Positions 1 to 14,695 of a stretch of DNA of 64,000 nucleotides are shown here, piece after piece (the first letter of the stretch is position 1; every line of letters begins with the position of its first letter). The DNA is taken from positions 868,001 to 932,000 of the forward strand of contig NW_026251388.1 of assembly GCF_025118155.1 (NCBI RefSeq). Direction: 5' to 3'. The DNA comes from Cokeromyces recurvatus (Eukaryota > Mucoromycota > Mucoromycetes > Mucorales > Mucoraceae). The translations under genes and the position numbers were made by a program. The notes under the pieces were generated by a model. It was not told the DNA's origin and searched no databases. It saw nothing but the letters and a program-made list of their open reading frames with translations.

Positions 1-674
1 TAAATTAACTGTAAGAGTTTGCCATAAAGTTGATAAACGGGGCCTATAACAAATATTAGAAATAGAAAGTGAAGACTAAATATAATTGCTTATGCCTTTT
101 TGTTACCTTTTATCTGGAAGCATAGGATACTAGCAATAAAAAAAAATTAATTTTATATGTTACAGTATAAAAAAAAAAAAAAAATAGACATTACCTGTAA
201 TTTTGGAATAGGTTTGATAGATTCACCATAAAGTAAACACTTGAAAACATAAGCAGAAAAATAATGTGCACTTAATCTCTTCCAAAGAAGCATATATTGA
301 AAAAAAATAGCGCCCATAGGAATTGGCATATTCTACATAAATAAAAGTAAATTCAATGATGAATGATTATAAAATGAAGGAAAATAGAATAACATACACG
401 CATCCAAAGATAAGCTCCTTCAGCAGTAGCAGTGTGTGTTGGTATTTTGTGTTTTGTGGAAGAGCTGTTGCTGCTTGGAATATTAAACGTAACCATTTTT
501 TTCTTTAATGACCTTTTGTTTATTTTATTTTCTTTCTTGGTTCTAACCCAAAACTGTTTAACTTTATAAGATATATTATGATGCTCTAATAGAAAATAAT
601 CATGCTTAAATATTTCAAACTTGAGCCCACCTTTTTTTTTTATTATTATCGTTAACATATGAGTTCTTTTCATT

Positions 675-727
<53 letters not shown>

Positions 728-2853
728 GAGTGCATATATATTAAATATTTACCTGGTAATCTATGAGGATCTTTAATTCGTAACATGATTGCAAACAAAG
801 GAAAGTGGTTAAAGAAAGCTAAAATAGTTTCCATAACAGCTTGAAGAAAAATAATACCAACTCGACCCTTTATGAAAAAGAAAAAAAAAATGAATACATG
901 CCATAAAAAAAAATTGATTTGATATATAAAATATTACCAAAGCAAATGTTAGATAATAAACCAAAACGGTAGGAAACAAAAAAGTTAATAAAGTAAAAAG
1001 GCTCGTTCCCAATAAAAGCTGATCAAGATCATAATCGCACGAATCGATACGATTTCGTAATATATTTCGCTTTTTGCCTCTAAACAGATTAAATAAAGAA
1101 CCCAAAATGACAAGCTGCCAGTTAAATATGCGTGCTGCAACTGTATAAAAGCAATAAATATGAAGTGTCATGAATGCAAGGAAATCAGAGGAAAGAGATA
1201 TAACCATGGTTATGCCAAATATACCAGAAAGACCAATAGTATAAATAATTTGAGGAGTGTATGGTTCAATAGCTTTTAAACAATGCGTCCATAACCCGAT
1301 AAGCCAAAGAAATAGTTCGCTAAGAAAACTTCCTAGTTCATGGTTAAGCTTAAGACCAGCTGGTGATTCTAAAAACCACAACATCATAGACTGAATCGAT
1401 TCAACTGTGTATGTCTTTACAATAAAGAATATTAGATAATGTAAACTTTTCTTTTTCTTTTTCAACTATATTACATGAAGAATCTTGTGTAATTCATTAG
1501 CCATTACTGTATGATTTGCTTTTAAGAATGATCCAATAGCTAATCCAATGATAATATCATTTGCTACCAACCACATACTGTTATAGAAGCTAATATAATA
1601 GGCTCTTGCTTTTGCTGTATTTGCCCAATTATGTTTTCTGAGCATCATATATTGACGGGGCCAAAAGAAAAGCTGTTGTAATCTCAAATCTATTTGTTGC
1701 CCTGATAAAAAAAAAAAAAACGGTGAGTCGTATAGCCCTAAATGGTAATGCATATTTACCAGCTGCAAATAAGTCTTTAAGCCCTACACCGTTTAGTATA
1801 AACTTAGGTAACTTAAGATTAAGAAGATATAAAATAATCTCTGTTAATGTAAAAATTAAAAAAAGAAAAGACATAATAATTCTTTTGATATAATATCCGA
1901 TTGGACTTGTGATGTGAATGAATGAATGTAATGATGATTGAATAAAGCTGATCATGAAAATTAATAATGGATGCCTTGGTATATTTTTATTCTTATAGTT
2001 TAGTATTAGTAATTGTATTCCATATTCAAGGTAATAGGATGAATTAATCTAGTAGTATAAATAAGTTAAGCAAATGTATTAGCCTATTTTTTTTTTTTTT
2101 TTTTTTTGTTATGCCTTTACTTGAGTGAGTATTGTTCCCAGCTCATCAAATGGTGGTTTATCCTTTCCATTTAATTTGTTTCCTAATTTGATAATTTCTT
2201 TGTAATGTTGGATGGTTTCAATGTTTTTTTTATCAACTTCAGTTTCAGGTATATCTTTTGAAGAAATGTCTAATTCTAATGGATCTAAAGCTAAAAACTG
2301 TAATCGTTTTGGATTCGGTTGCTCATAGAATATAACTTCATAATTATTAAAGTTCATACAAGTATTATTCATGGTAAAAGAAAATAAAACTGGTATATAG
2401 GATTCATTTAAAATTACTGTTAGCCAAACATTTCGATTGTTGTTGCCTTTAAATAAAAAATAATAATGAATAAAATTATAAAATATGATCTTCTCATTTA
2501 TATACTTTGTTTTGAGAACTCATGCTGATTTTTTACTAGGACACCGATAATCTGTGGGCGTTTATCGCATACTTTATTTATATGAGTGAATTCTGGATGT
2601 TCACCTGAATCGCAAAATTGTGTCAATAAAGCTTCAAGCTCATTAAGCTATTAAAAAACAAAACAAAAAAAAAGTTTATATCTTATTATATTAAGGCGAT
2701 GAATAAGAAAAATACCTGAATGTCAGAAATAACTGAAGCAATGCATATACTATTTGCTTTGCTAGTCCATCCTATTAGAAAACCTTGTCGAGTTTTGGGA
2801 GAGCAAAGATGTGATGGCCAATATATTTTAATGGCATCATCAGCTAAAGGCAT
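1..2853 (-). CDS. GPI1: GPI1/PIG-Q, subunit of GPI-GlcNAc transferase (C-terminus off window)
   Basis: This is the Gpi1 subunit of the ER complex that adds GlcNAc to phosphatidylinositol, the first step of GPI-anchor synthesis. I read 11 exons: 2853-2716, 2647-2506, 2446-2121, 1991-1760, 1701-1475, 1414-938, 867-753, 630-398, 332-195, 129-107 and 43-1; all phases agree. Family blocks seen: VIFYEQPNPKRLQFLALDPL near the N-terminus, LNLKLPKFILNGVGLKDLFA, then QIDLRLQQLFFWPRQYMMLR, SCDYDLDQLLLGTSLFTLL in the membrane region, FNHFPLFAIMLRIKDPHRLP and the late YPMLP. The middle has several hydrophobic membrane segments. Exon 10 is only 23 nt. The start at 2853 is chosen because upstream in-frame sequence is only a poly-Phe stretch from a T-run. 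The last visible codons still belong to the family, so the true C-terminus lies before base 1. The identification is firm; the 1991 acceptor is the least certain junction. Confidence 0.93.
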
Positions 2854-2859
2854 TTTTTT

Positions 2860-2900
<41 letters not shown>

Positions 2901-3780
2901 TCAAATAAAATAGTAGATATTTAAATATTTCCTTTTCTGAGATAATTATAAAAATATGAAAAAAAAAAAATGGGCACGTAGTTTATAGACATACTAAATT
3001 GCCCTAGTCAGTTCAAAAATAATGATAAAAAGTGACTAAAAATCCTTTTAGGGCAAAAAGTAAAAAAGCAAAGACAAAAGATGATAAATAGAAATGAAAT
3101 ATTAGAAAGGGAGGGTTTAGATAAGCAGTCTATCAGGAGTGAAGCTGAATTATGAAGAGGCAAAGGAATGGAGCTGTGAGTTATCTAAGCTATCTTATGT
3201 AATATAGAACATTTTGAGGGCAAACATATAAGCCATATAGTTGAAGACATTATCGTAGAAGAGGTTGTTTTTTTTTCTTTCAAAAATCACCTATTAATTT
3301 CTGAATAAAGTGTAAAGAACTTGCTTACCTTCACTAGGGTAAGATCCCCTCTTGAAATACGCTCTCTTGATACTGACTTGATCAAATAATTCTGCAGTAA
3401 TTAATCTAATGTTTCAAGGTACAGTATTTTGCTCATTTTACCTGTTTTGCTTTTTTTTCTTTTCTTTTCTTTATTTCCTTTTTTTCGATCTGATCTGGGC
3501 AATACACAATATGTGCCCAAATACTTGAAAACTAAATAACATTAACTTGACCCTTCCAATTGGCTGTTTATTAATGACTAAAAAGTTTTTTTTTTCTCAA
3601 GCATATGATGCACATGTTCATAAATAAAAGAATGTATACGTAATATGTTCAAATTGATTGGATAAAAATATTTACTCCTTGAATGAATTTACTCCTTAAA
3701 AAAAAGGGAAAAAAAAGGTATAAAAAGGGGGTCAAAAAATTGTAAAATTCCCTTTTTTTTTTTCTTTTTTTCTTTATGAT
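2854..3780. other. Gene-free AT-rich stretch upstream of GPI1
   Basis: It starts with an A34 tract (2861-2894) just upstream of the GPI1 start and otherwise shows no coding-like reading frame. A short sequence at 3497-3522 contains CTGGGCAATAC and can fold through GGGCA/TGCCC; similar wording recurs at 48667. No promoter element can be named with confidence. Confidence 0.5.
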
Positions 3781-3903
3781 CATCAACCGGCTATTCCACG
3801 GCCGTGAAATGGCTGGGCCTGATCAGCCTGGAGTGTCTCTTCAGTTGCTTGTACGCCCTCGGGAGGTGTGAGGGGGTATACTTCTGTCGTTCAGATGCGT
3901 CCA
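3781..3903. other. GC-rich island of unknown nature, possible structured RNA
   Basis: About 120 bases with roughly half or more G+C stand out in flanks that are far more AT-rich. The segment has several self-complementary stretches (CACGGCCGTG at 3797-3806, GGCCTGATCAGCC around 3816-3828, CCCTCGGGAGG near 3856-3866) and no reading frame of useful length on either strand. Weak resemblances were seen to the 5' GGCTGTAATGGCT block of fungal SRP RNA (GGCCGTGAAATGGCT, plus strand) and to a GATGATC box (minus strand), but neither is supported by length or a terminator. I cannot assign a class or a strand. Confidence 0.35.
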
Positions 3904-5035
3904 TTTCAGAAATAACAAACACAAATGAAAAAAAAAAAAAAAAAAAAAAAAAATATGATAGCAGCATATTTTATGCATAGACATGCGGAAATTTAATAGA
4001 AGCAGTCACATAGAAAACAGCTATTCACTCAACAGCAACAGTAACAATAATAAGTTGTTAATTAAAAAGATACGTTTTGACTATATAAAAAAAATTAGGT
4101 AATAGCTCGCTAAGACGATAGCAGAATAGCTGTTTTCTGATATTAAATCAATTTTTTTTTTTATAATTTTTCAGCATTATTAAAGAAAAATACCTTTTAT
4201 AATGAAAAAATGAATTGGACTAGTATGCATTTTTTTAATAAATAACATTGTATTTAGCTTGTATATCTGATCTAGTTGTACCTCATTTTGATTTACCAAA
4301 AATGTAAAAGTAATTTTTCCAGCTAATAGAGATATTACGGTTACAGCTGTAGGAACAATATATTAAAAAAAAAGTATATATTAATAGCTCAACATTACGC
4401 GAATTTAAGGCTATTTTTAATAAAACTATCATTTAATAAGAAAAGAAAGACAATGATAAATCAGATAAGGAGATTATGGACTTCAACATAAAAGTTAAAG
4501 CATGTAGTAAGCATTTTTTTTAAGAGTTTATCAGTATTATTGTGTATATTTTATCAGATTTTGGGTTATGGGATATCATCAAACCTCTAAAATTCAGAAA
4601 TTGGTTAAGAATTGAAAGTATATTAATATCTATTTTACTTTTTTTTTTCAAAATCTTTTAAAGTCATTTTGGTCAAAACTCAAGACTGGTATTTAAGACA
4701 AATAAATTTACCTTAACTGATTATATTAATAAACTCATTCAGTCAGCTTAAAAGGCTATGATTAAGGATTTACAAGGATAAACATTGTGTTAGGTCTTGA
4801 TGCAAAATAAAAATAAAAATAAAAATAAAAATAAAAAAAAACCTAAAAATATCAGAACAACGAACCCTACATTTCAACTGGATCGGATTATCTCGGTCCA
4901 TGAAATTCATATTACACAATGTTATTGTTAAATTTGGATTATTTTATTTCACGTCAATTTTATTATTTCACCCCACTTCTTTCTTTTTCTTATCACCACT
5001 CACACACCCCCTACTCTTTTATAGTTTTAAAAAAA
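3904..5035. other. Gene-free stretch upstream of cytochrome b5
   Basis: Contains an A-run (about 3929-3953) and an AAAAT microsatellite at about 4806-4836. No coding-like frame or RNA gene was recognised. The last 150 bp presumably carry the CYB5 promoter and leader. Confidence 0.5.
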
Positions 5036-5790
5036 ATGTCTCTTGCTGTTTATTCCTTAGATGATGTATCAAAACACAATACTAGACAAAGTTTATGGTT
5101 AGCTATTCATGATAAAGTTTATGATATCACTGAGTTCATTTTAGAGGTAATATTTTCTCACTTTCTAAAATAATTAAATTCTAATTCCTTCAATATTCAA
5201 ATTTATGGTAATAGCACCCTGGTGGTAAGATGATACATACTAGAAATTGATTTTAACAAGGCAGCATAAGCATGTGAACACTAATATTTTTATCCCCTCC
5301 CCTTACTTTTTTTTTTTTTTTTGTATATTAGGTGAAGAAGTCTTATTTGATGAAGCAGGTAAGGAAATGGAGGGGGGTTTTTTCTGAACAAATATATTAA
5401 ACTAGTCATCGTATTAAATAGGTAAAGATGCTACTGAAGCATTCGAAGATATTGGTCACTCTGATGAAGCCCATGACATGTTGGAAAAATATTTAATTGG
5501 TACTTTGGACGAAGCCGTAAGTTGGAATAAAAAAAAATCGAGTAAAGATAAAATAGAGTCGTCTTACTATTATTATTTTAGTCTCAAAACAAAGAACGTA
5601 AATTCAATGTTATTCGCGCTGGTGAACTTCCCGAGACTAAAAAATCAGTCGCATCGTAAGTATGACTAACACTAAATGAAAGCAAAATATTTATGAGTAT
5701 TATTATAGTTCTCTTCGTGTTATTTTGCCCGCTCTTGCAGTTGTTGGTATTATTGCTTACAAGTATTTATTTGCTCCTAAATCTCACTAA
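5036..5790 (+). CDS. CYB5: Cytochrome b5, tail-anchored
   Basis: A haem-binding electron carrier of the ER membrane that serves sterol and fatty-acid desaturation and P450s. Six exons give 132 residues: 5036-5146, 5215-5224, 5332-5358, 5422-5516, 5582-5655 and 5709-5790 (399 nt in total). The haem-ligand loop HPGGEE is at residues 38-43, with the second haem histidine at H62 (GHSDEA). A charged linker is followed by a C-terminal hydrophobic anchor of about 20 residues ending in a short basic tail ([10 protein letters not shown]). Exon 2 is only 10 nt and encodes most of HPGG. The ATG at 5036 is preferred over one further upstream (4919) because the family core begins almost at once. Length and motifs fit fungal b5 well. 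Confidence 0.95.
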
Positions 5791-7322
5791 TTTACGCAGA
5801 ATGTAACTGAAATAATAATTATTACTTATTTATTACTATCTTCTTTTTTTTTCTCATTTTTGGAAAGACAAGTGTAGACGTGTACACACATTTATGGAAT
5901 ATACATTAAATTTTTTCTTCAAAATTCACAAGATTTTTTTGTTTTTTTAAGAATAATATCTTTGTTAAAAAAGGACTACATAGAATTTTTATAGAGTTCT
6001 ACATTTTTTTTTATTAGATTCAGGAACGGCAGGTTAAGAGAAAAGTAAATAAACCTAAGACAATTACTTTCATTATATTCCTGAAGAATATCAATCGTGT
6101 GAATACTTGTATTATTCATTACTAATAAAACTTTTATATGCTACAATCATGAAGAACACCTGTCACCCTTTTTATAAGATTAAATCAAATTCAAATTTAG
6201 CATTTCTAAGCTGTGAGAATGGAGATTATCTGGCGCACTAAAAAAATTCTTTTCAGGAACAACTACAGAAACATCTCTTTAGATGAATGTCATGAAAATT
6301 TATAAGTATTCCCTTTTTCTTTAATATCTGTAATTTGTTTATTTGTATAATAACTCTGCACATTTATAAACTTGCAGTGTGCAAGATAAGGTACTATGCA
6401 CCTACTGGACTAAGCCAAGTTCGTCAAAAAAAAAAAAAAATGACAGTCAATAGTTTACTTTCTAAAAGAAATAAATAATGCTAGTATTATCAATATATTA
6501 TAATAATTGACAGACTACAAAAGTAATGATAAAACAGACAAAGTTATCGAATGTATATTTAAGTGCTTTTTCTCACAAAATTGAGCACTGCTTCGACCTT
6601 GTTCTTGTTTATAATAGATTAAAAGTAATAATAGTTAAAGAATTAGTGTCAAATCAATTGATGTTTTCTATGAAATCGAATATGTACAATATAACTTTAC
6701 TTCCAGGTTTCTCACTTAACTCTTTATATGTATATATATATTATTGGTACTTAATATCTGTTTTCTGTTTCTTTACCTTATTACCTCTTCTTATATTTAG
6801 ATTTTTATTCTATAATGATTGGTTAACATATTGATTTTCTTCTAAATCAGCTCTAACAAGCCGTGTATTTTGCTGTTATACTTTTGAGTAATAGAGCTTT
6901 CTTTAAATAAACTAAAACTTTGTAGTTTTGATTGCTATAAGGCTTAATCACCCTTTTACCAACTTTTAGATATAGGTTATTTATATGTATGTTAATTAAA
7001 AGATCTATCTTATACATCGTATAGGTAATATACCAGTAATAATACAAATAATTACTTCGAAAAAAAAAGGATAATACTTTAAGTGAAATAAAAATTATCA
7101 CTAAAAGTTTAAATAATAACAAGAATACAAAGCATAAAAAAAACTTGCTTTTTTTTTTTCTAATTTTCATATTATGGTAATGTATCCAATAGAGAAGAAA
7201 ACACCAAAATAGCAGTTAAATAAATCACACCAAATATAAATATGTTACACGTAGTTTTTTTATTTATTTATCTCTTTACTTTTTTTTTTCAACTTTGCTT
7301 TTGAAGCCAGATATAAAGCATA
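5791..7322. other. Gene-free stretch between CYB5 and the MAP kinase
   Basis: Two open frames here (6526-6834 plus and 6853-7170 minus) are rich in Tyr, Phe, Ile and Leu, as expected from AT-rich noncoding DNA, and show no family motif, so neither is called. The rest is AT-rich with short homopolymers. Confidence 0.5.
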
Positions 7323-9049
<1,727 letters not shown>

Positions 9050-9321
9050 AAAAAAAGAAAAGAAAAGTAAAAAGAAAGAAAAAAAAAGAAAAAAAAAAAA
9101 AAGAGAGCTTTATATAGATTATACCCTTCTCTTTTCATTACTCTTACTGTTTATCTATAATGAGATATAATAATATAGTTTAACTGTATGCATCATATAT
9201 ACACTTATTTATTTTATCATTTTATTTTCTAATATATACATGTATAAAAAGAAACATCTCTACTGTTATTGTATTATTCTGGATTCTTTTTATCATGTAT
9301 TACAGAGTAAAGTCATCTATT

Positions 9322-10342
9322 TTACATAATTGTACACTCAGAGTCCTTTGAATGGGCAGCGGTATTATGATCGTCACGAGTATATTGACGTCTTTGATGA
9401 GGTTTGGCACCACTGTATTTTAATTCAGTCAAACGTTGCATAGCTCTACGATAATTTTGAGCAGCAGCTCGCATGTACCAACGCTTTGCTTCCTCTAAAC
9501 TCTGTCTTGTCCCTGTACCAGTTTCCGTATAATAACCCACTGCATATTCGGCTTTGGCACTACCTTTATCAGCTGCTTTACGAGCCCATAGGTAAGCCTC
9601 TGTATCATTTTGAGGCAAAATACCATCAGCACCTGTCAAGTACCAACCCGAGAGTGCAAATTCAGCTTCTATATTACCTTGCTCAGCAGCTCTTGAATAC
9701 CATGCAATAGAGCGACGTGGATCGATAGGACAATTTAGGTAACCATTTTCATAAGCCCATCCTAGTTTATATTGAGAGGGAGCGTAACCATACTGAGCTG
9801 CCTGTGTAAATAGTTCACGAGAATAATTTGGATCAGGTATAACGGATGGTATACCTTCCTTTTCGTAGGCCAGCCCCAACTCATGTAAAGCATGTGGATG
9901 ATCTTGATCTGCTTGTTGAGCTGCTCTTTTCAACCAAGAGATGCCTTCACGTGGCGCCTTTGGTAGCCCCAAATGGCCCTTTAACAAAATTATACCCAAC
10001 TTATACATTGCCACTTGATTTCCCAGATTAGCTGCCTTTCGATAAAACTGAATTGCATGGTTCTTATCCCGTTTTGTACCTACACCTACCTCATAACATA
10101 CAGCGGCTCGAAATGTGCAACCTGGATGACTCTGTTTAGACCCTTGAACGTACAATGCAAAGGCCTTTTCGCTATCCTGGTTTAGACCCATAGTACCTGA
10201 GCCGTAGCAATTGGCCAAGAAGAACTGTGCCTCTGCATAACCCTGTTTTCCCATTCCCGAATGAGCTGCTAATTTTTTAATCAACTTCTGTGCTTCTAAA
10301 ATCATTGCATCTCGTGCTTTCTTAACATTTTGTTTATCTGAC

Positions 10343-10394
<52 letters not shown>

Positions 10395-11538
10395 CTCCTA
10401 ATTGATTCGCAGCTTCTAATAAAAACTTGGCTAAATCAAGAATGGCTTGAGGATCATTGCTATTCTTAGCTTTATCACGGTATTTGTCAATATTTTCTTT
10501 GGTTATGGACGGGAAAGGGTTTTGTTTACTAGGACGTTGTCCAGCTGTATTTGCCACAGATAGCGAACTATCCATTAAATAACTTGTATCGTCGTAGTTG
10601 TTTATTACGTTTTGTTGATTTGGAGTCCGCACCATCCTATTAGGCCACATCATACTGGGTTGTTTTGGAGGTCCATAATAGTTTGGATTATAATATTGAC
10701 TATGGATAGGTGGTAGTGGTGGTGATGGACGATCATCATTATAATTTATTTGTAGTGGTTGTGTTAAGGAGACCATATTATATGGTTGGGATGATATCGT
10801 AGACTGTGGTGGTGGTGGTGCTGGCGCTGGTGCTGGTGCTGGTGGCGGTGGCGGTGGCGGTGGCAACAAAGAATATGCAGAGCTTTGGGGTCTATATTGA
10901 GATAGGGATCTTTCAGGATAATAAGCAGTGGATGGTTGTCTAGTCATATTTACATTTTGAACAAAGGAATAATTTCTTGATAATTGTTGCTGCTGTGCAG
11001 TTTGGAATGCTACAGATGAATGAATACTATTTGTATTTCGATGACCTTTATGGTTCATATCAGGAAAAAAAGACTGATTTTTTCTATTATTATTATTATT
11101 ATTATATTGAATAGAAGGTGAATATTGCAAATGAGTAGTATTTATTGGTGTTGAATTACTGTTTGCAATAGGAGAAGAAACAGTAAGTGAAGTGGAACTA
11201 CTATTAGAAAGATAAGATGATGAATTTCTATGCATTTTTAAGTCTGATGTAGATAAGGAAGACTGTATAGTTGCAACATCATCTGGCTTTTGAACAGTAG
11301 ACGATACTGTATACATTGTTTGGTCTTTATCTTTTTCAGATAACGATTGTGGTTGTTGTGGTTGTTGTAGTTGAAAAATAGAATTACCATTATCTTTTGA
11401 CTGATTTTCATTGATTAATAGTTTTTCAGTAGGAAGATGCTCAAAGTCAAAGGTCATAAAATAAGATGAAGCAGATTTACTATCATTTGAGATAATACCT
11501 TTATGTACGTTATCATTCTTAGGTACTGTTGCTGTCAT
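9322..11538 (-). CDS. SKT5: Skt5/Chs4-type chitin synthase activator (Sel1 repeats, CaaX)
   Basis: Likely activator and localiser of a chitin synthase at growth and septation sites. This is a single uninterrupted exon of 738 residues, unusual in this intron-rich window. The N-terminal half is low complexity (Ser/Asn/Gln, a proline-alanine block near residue 230, and a run of about 18 Gln near residue 385). The C-terminal half carries Sel1-like repeats from about residue 410 to 700 (for example AQFFLANCYGSGTMGL, YKLGIILLKGHLG, AEYAVGYYTETGTG). The protein ends in CTIM, a CaaX prenylation signal matching the CVIM end known in yeast Skt5. Repeats, order and CaaX together make the family call firm. 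Whether it activates one particular chitin synthase class is inferred from yeast. Confidence 0.88.
10342..10393 (-). repeat. CAA/CAG-type trinucleotide repeat coding poly-Gln in SKT5
   Basis: About 17 to 18 consecutive TTG triplets on the plus strand, read as CAA codons for glutamine on the coding strand. It sits in the linker before the Sel1 repeats and is likely to vary in length between isolates. Confidence 0.85.
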
Positions 11539-11741
11539 AGATAATATATGTAGAAAGAAAGAAAGAAAGAAAGAAAAAAAGGAAAAAAAAAGGCCTATTC
11601 AATGAGTTACAATTTATATTATTGTCTGGCGTTTGTGTTACATCAGTTACGAATTTGCCTCACGTTTAAATAATAATCTTAAGAAATTCTAATTGAGTAC
11701 TACATATTGAATATAGCAAAATTGCCTGAAAGGAAAACTCG

Positions 11742-11781
<40 letters not shown>

Positions 11782-12049
11782 ACCCCTTACAGTCAAGGAT
11801 AAAAAAAAAAAGAAACAAGAGATATGAAAGGAACAAATGAAAAGAAAATAGTGCATCTATGACACTATTAATGAAAGGGAGAGAAAATAAGCCAGTTGAG
11901 GAATCTTTGCCCGAGTTATAGCAGTAATGGAAGCGGGTCTTTATGGTGAAAAAGGTAATTAAGCTCGTGAAGAACGGTACAAGTGACTGACGAACAGATA
12001 TATCAAGAAAGCATATTGAAATATATATGCGATTAATGTGTATAAAGCT

Positions 12050-12092
<43 letters not shown>

Positions 12093-13107
12093 AAAAAGAA
12101 AAAGAAAAATAAGGGGGATTGGAAAGGGGACTATTAATAGTTTCAGGTAATGAAAGCCGATATGACAGTTTTATAGGATGCTTGGGTAAGTAATTTAAAT
12201 GGCCATTGGATAACCTTCCAAGGTATCAACAGTTACATCAACTATATTCAAGAAAAGACAGGGATAGCAGAAGAATTGGATCTATTAACATAAACAAGTA
12301 AACACTGTGTTCGTAATTTCAACTTATTAGGGGCGTTCCTATGTTGATTTCAAGAACTTATACTATTAAAGTAATTCTTGAATTGTGTCTTGTTTTGCGA
12401 TAAAGGTTATATCGTTCGCTTAGAATGCATAGCCAATTCGCGATGCTATATAGACAGTTGTTATATTATCAGACAGTTGATGAGATCAGAATAATCACGA
12501 CAAACTATGAATATGCATAAAAAAGAAAAGAGGTGATAAGGTAGAGTTCCAAAGAATACTAGTAATAGATGGAGAGTAAAAGGATAGTGCAGCGTTTAGG
12601 AGAACTTCAAACTGATCATCATAAAAAAAAATATTTATATGTAAAAATAAAAGTGAGTTAATAAGACTAAACAATCGTTCTAAAAATCGATTATTTTATT
12701 TATATTTTTAAATGAGGAGTATTATAAGAATACAAAAATATCTAAAATTAGAGAGGAATCGGCAAAGTATTCAGTTACGTGTACACTATTTATAGTAGAT
12801 GTATTGGTTGCGAAAACGTATATGAATGCATTAGATCCATCCTTTCTTTGATATTATTTATCCATACATCTGGAGTCTGGATAAAGAGCAATCGATTTGA
12901 ATTATTAATCTTTGGTGCGTAATGTTTGTAGAGATATACATAATATAAAAATATTTTTCTTTATTTAATTTAAAGATGTATGTTGATATAAGGAATTGTT
13001 TTTTGTTTATATTATTATAATGAAATCTACACTATGTATACAAATATAAAGAAGGAAAAGACAAAAGATAAACCAATAACTAACTATTCTATTACTAATT
13101 GCTGTTC
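11539..13107. other. 1.57-kb gene-free stretch
   Basis: Lies upstream of SKT5 and downstream of ADE12. It holds A36 tracts at 11744-11779 and 12055-12090 and a slightly less AT-rich part (about 11880-12620) in which I see no reading frame with coding character, no tRNA and no known RNA motif. It may include the SKT5 promoter and leader. Confidence 0.5.
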
Positions 13108-14695
13108 TTAATTAGAAACGGGTTTATGAATCATATCTTCACGACCAGCACCAACACCAATCCATTCAATAGGAACACCAGTCTCCTTTTCAATAAATTC
13201 AATGTATTTCTTTGTATTTTCAGGAAGATCTTCATATTTTTTACATTTGGAGATATCCGTCATCCAACCAGGAAGTTCAACATATTCAACTTCAACCTTT
13301 TCAAGAAGATCAAGGTCAGATGGGAAAGAAGTCAATTTCTTACCATTCAAATTATATGCGACAGCAACTTTGATAGTAGGTAATTGATCAAGAATATCAA
13401 GCTTAGTCAAATTGAAACTTGTATATCCGTTAATCATTGTAGAGTATTTTAAGACAACTAAATCCAACCAGCCACAACGACGCTTACGACCTGTTGTGAC
13501 ACCGAATTCAAAACCTACAGTCTGAAGGTGTTCACCAATTTCATTCAATTGTTCAGTAGGGAAAGGACCACCACCAACACGAGTACAATAGGCTTTTACG
13601 ACACCGATGATATTTGAGATCTTACTGGGGGGGACACCAAGACCGGTACAGACACCACCAACAGAAGTGTTGGAGGAAGTAACATAAGGATATGTACCAA
13701 AATCAATATCAAGCATTAAGGCATTTGCGCCTTCAACAAGGATACGCTTACCAGCTTTGATTTGTTCGTAAAGATAAGGAACAGTATCAATGACATAAGG
13801 TCTAACACGTTCAGCGAGTTCTTTATAACGTTCAAGTTCACCTTCAACATCGTATTCAAAGTTACCATAACGTTTACGCTTGTTTTCAACCATTGTTCTA
13901 AAACGAGCAGAGAATTCCTCAAATTCAAAAAGATGATGAACACGAATACCAGAACGAGAGGCCTTTGAGGAATAAGTAGGACCAATACCCTTACCAGTAG
14001 TACCAATACTACCACGACCTAATTCAATTTCTTTAAGACCATCAACCTTTTGGTGGAGATCGAAAACAAGATGAGCACGGTCGGAGAGAAGCAAACGGCC
14101 TTCACAATTGAGACCTAAAATTTTTTTTTTTTTTTTTTGAAAATTAATAAAGAATTTACTTCAAGCTAAATCATTTTTTTCTTTTTTTTCAATTTTTAAA
14201 TTTTTTTCTTTTTAAATTTTTTAATCTTTAAAACTTACCCTTAGCTTCAAGTTTGGCTTTCTCTTCAAAGAAAGAAGGCAAATGGACTACAACACCATTA
14301 CCAATCAAGGCAATACAGTTAGGATTAATCAAACCTATATACATATAAAAAAATATAAAATGAATAAATATGAACGCGTTTTTTTTACATGTATAAGAAA
14401 ATCAAAAATATTTTTTTTTATAAAAATGACATACCAGAAGGCAACATATGGAAATCATATTTAACATCATTAACGACAATAGTATGACCAGCATTATTAC
14501 CACCCTATATTAAAAGAAAATATGAATACAACAAGACGACACGATAAAGGCAAAAAATAAATAAGAATAACGTACAGCACAACGGGCACAGATGTCAGCT
14601 TCAGCACAAAGGATATCGGATAATTTACCCTTACCCTCGTCACCCCATTGTGAGCCAAGTACAACAGAAATACGACCTTCTTGCAAAGTGGACAT
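13108..14695 (-). CDS. ADE12: Adenylosuccinate synthetase
   Basis: Catalyses GTP-dependent joining of IMP and aspartate to adenylosuccinate, the first committed step from IMP to AMP. Four exons (14695-14576, 14504-14435, 14334-14239, 14114-13108) encode 430 residues, the usual length. Seen: [11 protein letters not shown] at residues 14-24, with the catalytic aspartate D19; GGNNAGHT with catalytic H47; [48 protein letters not shown]; and [16 protein letters not shown]. All signature blocks are present and in order, so the enzyme should be functional. Introns are confined to the first quarter of the gene. Confidence 0.97.

Noticed and set aside
3781..3903. GC island as SRP RNA or U3 snoRNA
   Set aside because: The similarity is limited to short words, the island is too short for either RNA, and no T-run terminator lies at the right end on either strand.
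6526..7170. Two overlapping-region open frames (plus 6526-6834, minus 6853-7170) as small genes
   Set aside because: Both are made of Phe/Tyr/Ile/Leu/Lys as expected from random AT-rich DNA, lack motifs and have no splice partners.
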